A DNA stretch of 38,914 nucleotides from an uncultured Lachnospiraceae bacterium (GTDB lineage Bacteria; Bacillota; Clostridia; Lachnospirales; Lachnospiraceae): assembly GCA_947630485.1 (NCBI GenBank), contig CANRHU010000031.1:1-38914 (forward strand), in the 5' to 3' direction. Both the position numbers and the translations under genes were made by a program. The notes beneath the pieces were generated by a model, which saw only the letters and a list, made by a program, of their open reading frames with translations, searched no databases and was not told the origin of the DNA. Below, piece after piece: positions 8,347-16,848 of the stretch (within the stretch, counting starts at the first letter, position 1; the number at the start of each line of letters is the position of its first letter).

Positions 8347-9300
8347 TCACAACTTCTCCAATATTTCTCTTATTCTCTCCACGGCATCAAAGAACCCCCT
8401 ATACTCATCCGGCTCCCACTTCTCCCTGATCCTCTGCTGCACCCCAGCCGAACCAACCACAGACGGCACGGAAAGGGATACACCTCTCACCCCATGCTCC
8501 CCCATGAGCGGCGATGAGACCGGCGCGATCGTCGGCCTCTGGTTCAGCACAGCGTCCGCCAGATGGCACACGCAGGTCGCGATCCCGTAGTGGGTCCTTC
8601 CCTTCGCCTTTATGATCTCCGATCCCATCTTCCGTGTCTTTTCCGCGATCATGGAACGCACTTCCTCATCCCATGGAATTGACATCTCACTGCAGTACTC
8701 GCCGATCGGGATTCCTCCGACACTCACCCGGCTCCATACCGGCACCTGACTGTCTCCGTGCTCCCCCACCAGATAACCATTCACCACGCCGGTACTGAGA
8801 CCGAGGTAATCCGCTATGTTCCTCACAAACCGCGATGTGTCCAAAATGCAGCCTGACCCAAACACCATTCCATTCGGCAGCCCCATCCACTCACTGGCCT
8901 TATACGTCAATATATCCACAGGATTGGAGATCAGGAGGATAACTCCCCTAGTGTAATTCTCCTGAATAGATCCGATTACCACACGGAGCGTCTTCACATT
9001 CTCGCTGGCCAGATCCATCCGGCTTTCTCCCGAACTGCGGTTGCGGCCAGCCGTGATGATAATCAGGTCACAGTCCCCACAGTCGGTATAGTCCCCCGCA
9101 TACAGATCCGCCGTTCCCAACGTCGGGAGTCCGTGCCGAATATCCCACGCCTCGCCTTCTGCCTTTTCCTTCGATATGTCAATCAGTACGATTTCCCTGG
9201 CAATATCCCTCAGAGCAAGTGCGTAAGCAATCGATGAGCCCACATACCCAGCCCCAATAACCGCTACCTTCCTGTTCCCGATCGTATATCCGCGTTTCAT
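8347..9300 (-). CDS. L-lactate/malate dehydrogenase family 2-hydroxyacid dehydrogenase
   Basis: A 317-residue LDH/MDH-fold enzyme that reduces a 2-keto acid with NADH. It has the NAD loop VAVIGAGYVGSS, the DTSRFVR segment with substrate-binding Arg157, and the catalytic GEHGD with His181. The active-site loop reads AGRNRSSGESRMDL, where lactate dehydrogenases have AGANQKPGETRLDL. The residue deciding substrate (Gln102 in LDH) is therefore Arg88, as in malate dehydrogenases; the catalytic Arg (Arg94) is kept. Annotating it simply as lactate dehydrogenase would be unsafe. GGAG stands seven bases before the ATG at 9300. It sits between the acyl module and the CMP-sugar genes, so it may reduce a keto-acid intermediate of the glycan. 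Confidence 0.85.
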   Translation of the reverse strand: MKRGYTIGNRKVAVIGAGYVGSSIAYALALRDIAREIVLIDISKEKAEGEAWDIRHGLPTLGTADLYAGDYTDCGDCDLIIITAGRNRSSGESRMDLASENVKTLRVVIGSIQENYTRGVILLISNPVDILTYKASEWMGLPNGMVFGSGCILDTSRFVRNIADYLGLSTGVVNGYLVGEHGDSQVPVWSRVSVGGIPIGEYCSEMSIPWDEEVRSMIAEKTRKMGSEIIKAKGRTHYGIATCVCHLADAVLNQRPTIAPVSSPLMGEHGVRGVSLSVPSVVGSAGVQQRIREKWEPDEYRGFFDAVERIREILEKL

Positions 9301-9367
9301 GTTGTCACTCCATATATTTCATATTGCTGCCCTTTATGGAAATTGCAAGAAGAAAAACTCTGACCGC

Positions 9368-10687
9368 TTATTCGATAAGGTCTATCACCCTGGTCAATCT
9401 CCCATATAGGTCATACCCATCCCAGATCAGGTCAAAATCCATCGTCCTTCCTGCAGGTACCACACGGTCGATTCCCTTGATTCCGGATCTCAGGAGCGGT
9501 CCTACCATCCCCACATCGCCAATATACGCTACTGTCTGACAGCGGCTGTCACTGCACAGCCCCTTCAGCTCCATGATGTCCTCACAGTCGTACTCCAGAA
9601 AGTATCCGGAATTACCCTTCAACTCCATCAGCCCATCCAGGATCTGCGGTATCTTTACACGTACCAGCAAGTTATCCGTATGAGGTTCGATCCTGACTCC
9701 GGATTCCCCATTACCGAGAGTGTCCAGCCTATCCACACATGCGGCCGTTTGCCCCGCTTTCGCGCCGCCTGGAAAATGGTTCTCTCCTTCCCATGCCCCA
9801 TATACTACAGACGCCAGACAGCTTCCCGTCAGCTTGTCCACTCCCTGGATCGGCTGAAAATGATATTTTCTTTTCACCAGTCTATGGAGCCTGCCCCAGA
9901 ACTCATCCTTCGCTTCTTCCCTTCTGTTTCCCATCCATGCCACCAGCCGCGGACTCGTGCACGCGTTTTGATCCGTCAGATAGGTATCGTTGTAGAAATC
10001 TTCCGCCACCCGGTCCTTATCATCCATTTTCATGTAAGCATTACTGTCAACCACCGCTATGGAAAACCGGTCGGCAAATGTGACTTCTCCCGCCCTCGCG
10101 CCCAGTGGCGACTTCCGGATCTCTTCTACGGTTGCATCCCCGCCCCAGATAATACGCGTGTCCGCTATGGATGAGAAAAGGTCATTGACATCTTTCTCCC
10201 TTCCGTATTTCAAAAGGCAAACATAAGCGGCTGCTTCCCGGTTCTTCTCCGTCGCCAGTGCCTCCGCAAATGCCCCGGCTATGATCCGCACCTGTGGGAA
10301 ATCCTTCGACGGCACCCGCACAATGTTCGCATTGCCCGTCAGGAGCCCTGCCGCAAGGGAATATGCGAAATTCACCGGCACGTTGGAAGGCGCGATGTGG
10401 AAGGCCACACCTCTTCCAAAACGGATGTTCCCATCTTCCCTTCTGAACCTCTCCTTCAGTTTCAGCGTAGATGACCTTCGGATCCAGAACGCGAATGTTA
10501 CTACATCCGGGTATTCCCTTGCTTCCCGGCCGGCCATCAGGATCCGGGAAACGTCATTCAGCATATCCAGAATCGCCCCGTCAAAAGGCTCTCGTGCCGG
10601 AAGGCACGGCATACCTGCCACTATGTCCTTATCGCCTATAAGAAAAGAGACACCATCCAGCGTCTCCATCATTTCCTTACCCATCAT
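9368..10687 (-). CDS. luxC: LuxC-like acyl-CoA/acyl-protein reductase
   Basis: A 439-residue member of the LuxC family, which reduces an enzyme-bound acyl thioester to an aldehyde with NADPH. An aldehyde-dehydrogenase-like nucleotide-binding region is visible (GRGVAFHIAPSNVPVNFAY, then GLLTGNANIVRVPS). The catalytic Cys lies in DQNACTSPR near residue 243, followed by a GVRIEPHTDNL segment. The frame extends back to a TTG at 10699, but GGAG at 10697-10694 lies six bases before the ATG at 10687, which is taken as the start. It overlaps the luxE stop by 11 bases. With luxE and the thioesterase it reconstitutes the parts of a LuxCDE fatty-acid reductase, without luciferase. The symbol denotes homology only. 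Confidence 0.87.
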   Translation of the reverse strand: MMGKEMMETLDGVSFLIGDKDIVAGMPCLPAREPFDGAILDMLNDVSRILMAGREAREYPDVVTFAFWIRRSSTLKLKERFRREDGNIRFGRGVAFHIAPSNVPVNFAYSLAAGLLTGNANIVRVPSKDFPQVRIIAGAFAEALATEKNREAAAYVCLLKYGREKDVNDLFSSIADTRIIWGGDATVEEIRKSPLGARAGEVTFADRFSIAVVDSNAYMKMDDKDRVAEDFYNDTYLTDQNACTSPRLVAWMGNRREEAKDEFWGRLHRLVKRKYHFQPIQGVDKLTGSCLASVVYGAWEGENHFPGGAKAGQTAACVDRLDTLGNGESGVRIEPHTDNLLVRVKIPQILDGLMELKGNSGYFLEYDCEDIMELKGLCSDSRCQTVAYIGDVGMVGPLLRSGIKGIDRVVPAGRTMDFDLIWDGYDLYGRLTRVIDLIE

Positions 10688-11783
10688 ATTTTTCTCCAAA
10701 CTTTACCGCATAGGTGTCGCTGCAGCCCCGTATCTCCGCATCCTTCAACCTTCCAAGCACCTCGAAATATTTCCCTTTCCTCCCGCACGGGCAGTCGTCC
10801 TCCCCCAGCAGGATCCCCTCGTCCTCTGTCAGGAGCGAATGCCCTGGGTAGGATTCCGGGAGTACAGAGACTACTTGGATGATACCCTTCTCCCCAATAC
10901 CGCACTCGGAAAAGTCCAGCGGCCGGCGCATGATGACATCGGAGAACACACTGGCATGAAGGTGTCCGTATTCGCATTGCATGTAGATGCACCCGGTCTG
11001 CTCCACCATCCCATAATAATCATGGATCCGATCCAGGCCGCATACATCTTTCAGTCTCTTGTGGAACTCCTCCGGGCTCACCGCCTCACTCACAAGCTTC
11101 TTCCAGCCTCCCCCGTGAATCAGGATGCCCCTTGACAGGTCGAAGGTGATCCTTTCCCCTTTCAGACGGAGCAGCTCCTTATAGAAGTGTTGCCAGACCA
11201 TGAACGTGAACCCGAACAGCAGGATATCCCGGCCATTGTATTTCTCCAAAAATGCAGCGAGCCCGTCCACATCCAGTCTCATTTCGTCGTCCAGCGCATA
11301 TATCTTCTTCGCCCCGAAGATAGAAAAACCCAGGATTCCGGCGCCCCTGGCCGAAAACATCCGCCTGTCCTTTACCACGGACGGACAGTCCAAAATGACC
11401 ATCGGCATACGCCCGGAGCCGGTGAAGTCCGACACGACCTTCACCATCGCCTTCTGCTGGTTCGCGGACGTGGTCCGGTCAAGGTATATCCTCGAGACCG
11501 CCTGCCCGGAGGTGCCGGAAGATGTCATGGTCTTCACAACTTCCTCCTGCGGGACGCTTTTCAGGGACAGCTCCTTGAACAGGCGCACCGGCAGGAACGG
11601 CAAGTCTTTATAATTCCGCACCTTCCTGCCGTCATAGCCCATGGCTTCTAGGATGGCCCGATACTCCGGGCAGTTTTCCCTGTGATGCTCTGTAAGATCC
11701 ACCAGGCGCTCCGTCAGGATTTTTCCCTTTTCATCCTTCCCCAGTGAATATGGGGGGATCTGCATGATATCGTCGATCGTCAT
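10677..11783 (-). CDS. luxE: LuxE-like acyl-protein synthetase
   Basis: A 368-residue LuxE/PaaK-family adenylating enzyme. LuxE activates a fatty acid as acyl-AMP, takes it onto its own C-terminal cysteine and hands it to LuxC. Visible are the phosphate loop TMTSSGTSGQAVSRIYLD, the HDYYGMVEQTG adenylate motif, the CPCGRKGKY segment and the terminal AEIRGCSDTYA, where Cys354 matches the acyl-carrying Cys of LuxE. AGGAG precedes the ATG at 11783. It lies immediately upstream of and overlaps luxC, the usual partner. Chain length and identity of the acyl group are unknown. A PaaK-like CoA ligase function is the alternative, but the terminal GCSD and the luxC neighbour argue for LuxE. Confidence 0.88.
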   Translation of the reverse strand: MTIDDIMQIPPYSLGKDEKGKILTERLVDLTEHHRENCPEYRAILEAMGYDGRKVRNYKDLPFLPVRLFKELSLKSVPQEEVVKTMTSSGTSGQAVSRIYLDRTTSANQQKAMVKVVSDFTGSGRMPMVILDCPSVVKDRRMFSARGAGILGFSIFGAKKIYALDDEMRLDVDGLAAFLEKYNGRDILLFGFTFMVWQHFYKELLRLKGERITFDLSRGILIHGGGWKKLVSEAVSPEEFHKRLKDVCGLDRIHDYYGMVEQTGCIYMQCEYGHLHASVFSDVIMRRPLDFSECGIGEKGIIQVVSVLPESYPGHSLLTEDEGILLGEDDCPCGRKGKYFEVLGRLKDAEIRGCSDTYAVKFGEKYDG

Positions 11784-11810
11784 ATATCTGTTACTCCTAA
11801 CTGCAAGTTA

Positions 11811-12539
11811 TTACCTGCCGCTTTCACACCCCTGCCGGAGAGATTTTAGAATGACTTCCGCCATTTCCCCGGTATGCTCCCTAATAAAGAAGTGGTTCCC
11901 TTCATATCGGATAAAACTGCATTCTCCAGTGAATATCTTTTTCCATTTCTCCATTTCCACCCGTGGAGTATCTGTCTCTGAATAGAAAACAGTTGCCGGG
12001 ATATCAAATCCTATATCCAGGCGGTCAAAATCATAACTCCCGATCATTCCGTAATCCGCCCGGTACACCGGAAGATATACCCGCCAAAAGCTGCTATTAT
12101 GGATGAGTTTCTCCGGGATGCCGCCAAACCTTATGGTGCGTTCCCTAACCAGGTCGTCCAGCTCACCCGAACAGAAATCTTCCAGTTCCCTCTTTGTATG
12201 CGGTTCATGGGCCGCCAGGAACACGTGTACAGGCGGGGCAAGCTCCCCTTCCTTAAGTATTTTAACTAACACTTCCACTGCAGCTATCGTACCCATGCTG
12301 TATCCCAACAAAGCATACGGCATGCCATCCGCATTATGCTCACGGATCGTTTCATACAAATCCCCGCCAAGTTCGCTGAATCCCTGGCACAACGGCTCCT
12401 TCCGGCGGTTTCCATGGCCTGGATATTCCAACTTCACCAGTTCCATCTCCTGCGGTACATACGGATCCAACTGGTCAAAAAAAGAAGCTGTACCCCCTGC
12501 AAATGTAAAACAAAAAAGACGCATTTCCTTACTACTCAT
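11811..12539 (-). CDS. Type II thioesterase (GrsT/TesA-like alpha/beta hydrolase)
   Basis: A 242-residue thioesterase of the kind that frees or edits acyl groups on carrier proteins in peptide, polyketide and related pathways. It begins MSSKEMRLFCFTFAGGTASF, has the nucleophile elbow GYSMG with Ser81, and ends with a YEGNHFFIREH segment supplying the catalytic His. The frame is open to 12605, but that extension runs inside the ligase gene; the ATG at 12539 overlaps the ligase stop by eight bases and starts the conserved part. In the Lux comparison this would play the part of LuxD, delivering free acid from the acyl carrier protein to LuxE. That role is inference from gene order. Confidence 0.87.
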   Translation of the reverse strand: MSSKEMRLFCFTFAGGTASFFDQLDPYVPQEMELVKLEYPGHGNRRKEPLCQGFSELGGDLYETIREHNADGMPYALLGYSMGTIAAVEVLVKILKEGELAPPVHVFLAAHEPHTKRELEDFCSGELDDLVRERTIRFGGIPEKLIHNSSFWRVYLPVYRADYGMIGSYDFDRLDIGFDIPATVFYSETDTPRVEMEKWKKIFTGECSFIRYEGNHFFIREHTGEMAEVILKSLRQGCESGR

Positions 12540-13944
12540 AATACTTCGCCAGTTCTTTGTACAGCGTCTTTCCCGCGTCATTCTTCGGGATCGTATCAAC
12601 GACAATGGTTTTAAATGCCGCAGAATTCAGGCCTGTCTTTGCCACAATGAACGCCTTTACTCCGTCCGCAAGCCCGCTGTCTGTCACAAACAGGTACATA
12701 TGGTCATCCACACCCGCGCTGGTAAAATCAAGTCCTTCAAAATGTCCCTTGACCATGCGGTCGATCTCATCTAGGTTCACACGATTCCCATAGATCTTCA
12801 GGAAACGCTTCTTCCTGCCGACGATGTAGTAGTAACCATCCTCGTCGAACTGAGCCATATCCCCCGTCTCCAGGATCCCTCGGCGTTCATCTCCCTTAAT
12901 CAAGTCCTCCCCACACTCTGCGTACCCTAAGGTAACGTTCGGGCCTTCATAGACCAGCTCCCCGGTCACATGCGGTTCCAGTACCACCTGTCCATCCATA
13001 TCCGTCAGATGGAACATCCCTCCAGGGATGGCGATTCCCATGGAACCGCATTTTTCCACCGCCTTATCTGCTGGCAGATAACCCATGCGGGCCGTCGCCT
13101 CGCATTGGCCATACATGACCACGAACTTCTTTCCTTTTTCCTGTGCATATTCTGCAAACTTTTTATGCAGTTCAGGGATCAGCTTCCCGCCTGCCTGGGT
13201 CATAGTCCTCAAACTTGGGAGATCCATGCGGAAGAAACGGATACGGTCCAGCATCTCGTAAGTATACGGAACACCTCCAAAAGATGTCGCCTGCTTCTCC
13301 TTAAAGAATTGCCAAAACTCCTTCTGCATCAGGCCCTTGTCCGTCACCAGGATCGTCGCCCCCACAAGCAGGTGGCTGTTAATGATGGACAGACCATACG
13401 TGTAATTCATTGGCAAGGTGGTGATAGGCCGTTCCGTTTCATCCAGTTCCAGATAGTGGACAATAGACTGGGCGTTCGCCAATATATTAGTGTAGCTCTG
13501 ACGGACAAACTTTGGGCTTCCGGTAGAGCCAGAAGTGGTCAGTAAAAGCCCAAGTTCCGGATAGAGCGGATATTTTTTTTCATATCCGGTCCTTAAAAGA
13601 ACATAACCGTAAGAAGCATACACGTGCTCCATGCCGGAAAATTCTTCAGACTGCGATTCCGGAACCCATAGATATTTCGGCTGGTAGGCCACAAGAAGGC
13701 CATGCAGGAGTTCCCACTCCAGATGCGCGTTCAGAAGCACCGGAACAACATCAGCATTCATAAATGAGACATACCCCGCCACGGAGCCGATGGTATTCTG
13801 GCAGAGCGAGAATACTAGGCAGCGTCCACCTACGACAGCCGCAATTCTGTTGCCCTCTGCAGCCAGTTCTGAATAGGTCATAGCTTGGCCATATTCATCT
13901 ATTATTACAGTATTATCATGATATTTCTCAAGATCCCAGATCAT
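12532..13944 (-). CDS. AMP-dependent acyl ligase (acyl-CoA/acyl-ACP synthetase family)
   Basis: A 470-residue ANL-superfamily adenylating enzyme. The P-loop-like motif LLLTTSGSTGSPKFVRQS, the GQCEATARMGYL adenine/ATP motif, and the hinge and C-terminal GYYYIVGRKKRFLKIYGNRV are all present; the final catalytic Lys is found in KNDAGKTLYKELAKYYE. It is shorter than a typical acyl-CoA synthetase and closer in length to D-alanine--carrier protein ligases (DltA). Directly preceded by an acyl carrier protein gene, it most likely loads an acid onto that carrier. GGGAGGAG precedes the ATG at 13944. The acid cannot be deduced from sequence. Confidence 0.87.
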   Translation of the reverse strand: MIWDLEKYHDNTVIIDEYGQAMTYSELAAEGNRIAAVVGGRCLVFSLCQNTIGSVAGYVSFMNADVVPVLLNAHLEWELLHGLLVAYQPKYLWVPESQSEEFSGMEHVYASYGYVLLRTGYEKKYPLYPELGLLLTTSGSTGSPKFVRQSYTNILANAQSIVHYLELDETERPITTLPMNYTYGLSIINSHLLVGATILVTDKGLMQKEFWQFFKEKQATSFGGVPYTYEMLDRIRFFRMDLPSLRTMTQAGGKLIPELHKKFAEYAQEKGKKFVVMYGQCEATARMGYLPADKAVEKCGSMGIAIPGGMFHLTDMDGQVVLEPHVTGELVYEGPNVTLGYAECGEDLIKGDERRGILETGDMAQFDEDGYYYIVGRKKRFLKIYGNRVNLDEIDRMVKGHFEGLDFTSAGVDDHMYLFVTDSGLADGVKAFIVAKTGLNSAAFKTIVVDTIPKNDAGKTLYKELAKYYE

Positions 13945-13986
13945 AGGTCTCCTCCCGGGAAAAGCTTATATTGTTTAGAATGCGTC

Positions 13987-14226
13987 CTAAAATTTTATAT
14001 TGTAATTTTTTGAAAGGATCTCCATTCCCTTCTCATAGGAGCTAAAATCAATGATGTCATCCGTATCCATCATGATGTCAAAAACGTCTTCCAAAGCCGC
14101 AACCAGCCCCATATGACCCACGGAATCCCATGCCGGGATTGCCTGGTATTCAAGTCCAGGAAGCTGCTCCGCCTTCAATTCAAATGTTTCCATAAATGCC
14201 TGATTGTACTTTTCTGTGTTGTTCAT
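13987..14226 (-). CDS. Acyl carrier protein
   Basis: A 79-residue acidic carrier protein. The phosphopantetheine site is Ser35 in WDSVGHMGLVAALEDVF, the DSxGHMxLVxALE pattern of specialised carriers rather than the DSLDxVE of the fatty-acid housekeeping ACP. The frame reaches back to 14268, but GGAGGAGT lies about nine bases before the ATG at 14226, so the short form is chosen. It sits between the split transketolase and the acyl ligase, and is the probable covalent carrier on which the hotdog enzymes, SDR, ligase and thioesterase act. Confidence 0.9.
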   Translation of the reverse strand: MNNTEKYNQAFMETFELKAEQLPGLEYQAIPAWDSVGHMGLVAALEDVFDIMMDTDDIIDFSSYEKGMEILSKNYNIKF

Positions 14227-14310
14227 TGTCGTATTACTCCTCCATTTTTGATTTAAATTACTCCTCATAATTATAAAGAATGATTGCCTATCTCGTTTCT
14301 TAAATTTTCC

Positions 14311-15276
14311 TCAAAACAGCTGACTGATCACCTTCTTCACAATGTCTTCTGCCGTCAGCCCGTATCTCTTTAACATATACTGGTAACTTCCACTCGACAG
14401 ATAAGAATCTGGAAGACCTATCGTCAATAACCTTGGAGGCGAATCCATAGCACTAATCTCTTGGGCCACGGCACTCCCCAGACCCCCGACTATACTGTGT
14501 TCTTCCACAGTAACAACAAGTTTACTGGCCACTGCTAGTTTCTTCACAGTGTCTGTATCTAAAGGTTTCACGGTATGCATATCAACCACAGAACAGCTTA
14601 TACCGTCTGCCTCCAGTAGTTCCGAGGCCTTCAGCGAAGTATACACCATACTTCCAGTCGCTATTATGGCAACATCCCCTCCTTCGCATAGAGTAATTGC
14701 TTCTCCTATCTCATAATCATATTCTGTGTCATATATAACTGGCATCCCCGGCTCTCCGGTAAGACGTATATATACAGGCCCCTCATACTGTGCCGCTGCT
14801 TCAACTGCCTTTACCAATTCTGAACAATCAGCCGGGCATAGGACTGTCATTCCAGGTATCGAACGCATAAATGCGATATCCTCGAGACCGTAGTGGGAAT
14901 TTCCCAATCCTCCCATGGATACTCCGCTACCCAGACCTACAGTCTTGATATTCAAATGCATATATCCCATATTCATCCGCACCTGATCAGCGCATCTCAA
15001 TGTAATAAACGGAGCAAACGATGATGCAAAGGGAACCAGCCCTTCTTTCGCTAAGCCTGCCGAAACACCTATCAGGTTCTGTTCCGCTATCCCCACATTC
15101 ATATACCGATCAGGATGCGCATTCATTAACCGATTAAGCCCGGACGATCCTCCAAGATCCGCTGACAACGCATATATTCTTTCATCTTTTTCTACTAAGT
15201 CATACATTGTCATACCATATGTAGCTCTTGGGCCAAATCGCGACCATTGCCTGGCGTTTTTTGAGGTTATCTCCAT
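14311..15276 (-). CDS. Transketolase family protein, C-terminal subunit
   Basis: A 321-residue protein covering the pyrimidine-binding and C-terminal domains of transketolase. The catalytic Glu that activates thiamine diphosphate is in MNVGIAEQNLIGVSAGLA; the SSFAPFITLRCADQVR and GLGNSHYGLEDIAFMRSIP segments are typical. The C-terminal domain contains VVTVEEHSIVGGLGSAVAQE. The ATG at 15276 overlaps the stop of the N-terminal subunit gene by one base (TAATG), so the halves are translationally coupled and should assemble one to one. Split transketolases are common outside central metabolism in sugar modification clusters. The likely reaction is transfer of a two-carbon ketol unit; donor and acceptor are unknown. 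Confidence 0.92.
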   Translation of the reverse strand: MEITSKNARQWSRFGPRATYGMTMYDLVEKDERIYALSADLGGSSGLNRLMNAHPDRYMNVGIAEQNLIGVSAGLAKEGLVPFASSFAPFITLRCADQVRMNMGYMHLNIKTVGLGSGVSMGGLGNSHYGLEDIAFMRSIPGMTVLCPADCSELVKAVEAAAQYEGPVYIRLTGEPGMPVIYDTEYDYEIGEAITLCEGGDVAIIATGSMVYTSLKASELLEADGISCSVVDMHTVKPLDTDTVKKLAVASKLVVTVEEHSIVGGLGSAVAQEISAMDSPPRLLTIGLPDSYLSSGSYQYMLKRYGLTAEDIVKKVISQLF

Positions 15277-16091
15277 TAGAGCTCACCTCCCAACTCTTTA
15301 AGTGCCTCTGCATAAAGCTTATCTGTCATACGGTTATGGTGCCACTCATTATTGTTCTCCATAAAAGATATCCCGTGTCCTTTGACGGTATTTCCAATGA
15401 TAATTTTCGGTTTCTCCTGTGGATCTATTCTAAACGCATCACAGATGGCACCAACATTATGACCATCGACTTCAACTGTCTGAAACCCAAAGCTTTTCCA
15501 TTTTTCTTGCATTTCATTCGAAGATATAATATTCTGGCTGTCACCATCACTCTGCATATGATTGTTATCCATTATCACTGTCAGATTATCCAGCTTCCAT
15601 TGAGCCGCAAGCATCGCTGCTTCCCATACAGCCCCCTCGTTGCTTTCGCCATTTCCGATCAGAACATATATTCTGTGGGACTCTCTTTTTATCTTAGCAG
15701 CCTTTGCAAGTCCGACTGCCATTGATATCCCTTGTCCCAGAGAACCATTGGAACTCTCTATACCGAACTCCATATTCATAATCGGATGAGCCCCCAGCAA
15801 AGTTCCATCCTGTTGAAAGGTTGCCAAATCCTTTTCTCCAATAAAGCCACATTCAGCTAATACCGCATAATATGCGAGAACACAATGGCCCTTACTCAAA
15901 ATAAAACGATCCCTCCCTTCCCAAGACGGATTCTTCGGATCATAATGCATCACTTCCTTATACAGGACTGTAAGCAGTTCCGCCATGGAGAGGGATCCCC
16001 CCAAATGAGTCCTCTGCCCACATGCATTAGACATATATAATATACGTTTCTTTACATTAACAACTGTTTCTTCAAGATAACTCTTTTCCAA
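15276..16091 (-). CDS. Transketolase family protein, N-terminal (TPP-binding) subunit
   Basis: A 271-residue protein with the thiamine-diphosphate-binding domain of transketolase: RDRFILSKGHCVLAYY, SSNGSLGQGISMAVGLAKAA and the VLIGNGESNEGAVWEAAM segment. The metal-binding motif normally written GDG is GNG here (Asn147), with the downstream DNN kept; Asn can still ligate the metal but the change is unusual. The start is TTG at 16091, supported by GGGGAG seven bases upstream and by its abutting the SDR stop. The partner subunit follows with a one-base overlap. Together they would form one complete enzyme, the only clear carbon-carbon bond-forming enzyme in the acyl module. Confidence 0.9.
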   Translation of the reverse strand: MEKSYLEETVVNVKKRILYMSNACGQRTHLGGSLSMAELLTVLYKEVMHYDPKNPSWEGRDRFILSKGHCVLAYYAVLAECGFIGEKDLATFQQDGTLLGAHPIMNMEFGIESSNGSLGQGISMAVGLAKAAKIKRESHRIYVLIGNGESNEGAVWEAAMLAAQWKLDNLTVIMDNNHMQSDGDSQNIISSNEMQEKWKSFGFQTVEVDGHNVGAICDAFRIDPQEKPKIIIGNTVKGHGISFMENNNEWHHNRMTDKLYAEALKELGGEL

Positions 16092-16835
16092 TCAAATACT
16101 CCCCCCATCAACCCGAATTACCTGTCCCGTTATATAACTGCTTCTTTCTGACAAAAGAAAGGCAACCGTTTCCGCCACTTCCGATGGATATGCCATCCGA
16201 TGCAGGGCTGTACGGGCCAAGGTCATATCCTTAACTCCTCTATCCATGTTTTTCACCATATCTGTTTCTGTTATTCCGGGAGCAACAGAATTAACCCGAA
16301 TTCCAAATGTTCCCAATTCACTTGCCAGTTTCCTTGTTGCGCCAAGCACAGCAGCTTTGCTGGATACATATTCAAGCTGTGCCGGCTCACCATCTAAAGC
16401 CGCTACTGAAGAGATATTCACTATACTTCCCGACCTATTCTGTATCATGTTTTTCAATAGGAACTGGGAAAATTGCATCGGTCCGAAGAAATTCACCTCG
16501 AACACTTCTCTTACCTGTTTCATCGACGTCATAGAGAACAACCGGTTTTCTCCAATTACTCCTGCATTGTTCACTATCCCATCAATAGGGAATCTATATG
16601 ACAAGATTTCCTTGGCTGCTTTCTTTATGCTTTCCTCATCAGTTAGGTTCAAAAATATCTGCCGGATGTTTATTTCATGCTTCTGCATGAGCCTTTGACA
16701 ATGACGGCTGAATTCTTCATTGGCAGTTCTTACACATGCCCATATATCCGCACCATTCTCAGCGCAGGTATCCATTATGGCCAGACCTATCCCACGGCTA
16801 CATCCCGTGATCACTACATGCTTATTCCTTAACAA
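16092..16835 (-). CDS. Short-chain dehydrogenase/reductase (FabG-like)
   Basis: A 247-residue classical SDR. The cofactor loop TGCSRGIGLAI, the NNAGV motif, the active-site NISSVAALDGEPAQLEYVSSK with catalytic Ser, Tyr and Lys, and the C-terminal SSYITGQVIRVDGG are all present, as in 3-oxoacyl-ACP reductases. The start is taken as TTG at 16835 with AAAGGAGGAA correctly spaced; a nearby ATG (16840) opens only a tiny frame. It lies between the hotdog genes and the transketolase. It could reduce a carrier-bound 3-oxo group, or the ketone made by the transketolase. FabG-like sequence alone does not prove an acyl substrate. Confidence 0.9.
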   Translation of the reverse strand: MLRNKHVVITGCSRGIGLAIMDTCAENGADIWACVRTANEEFSRHCQRLMQKHEINIRQIFLNLTDEESIKKAAKEILSYRFPIDGIVNNAGVIGENRLFSMTSMKQVREVFEVNFFGPMQFSQFLLKNMIQNRSGSIVNISSVAALDGEPAQLEYVSSKAAVLGATRKLASELGTFGIRVNSVAPGITETDMVKNMDRGVKDMTLARTALHRMAYPSEVAETVAFLLSERSSYITGQVIRVDGGSI

Positions 16836-16848
16836 AACATTTCCTCCT

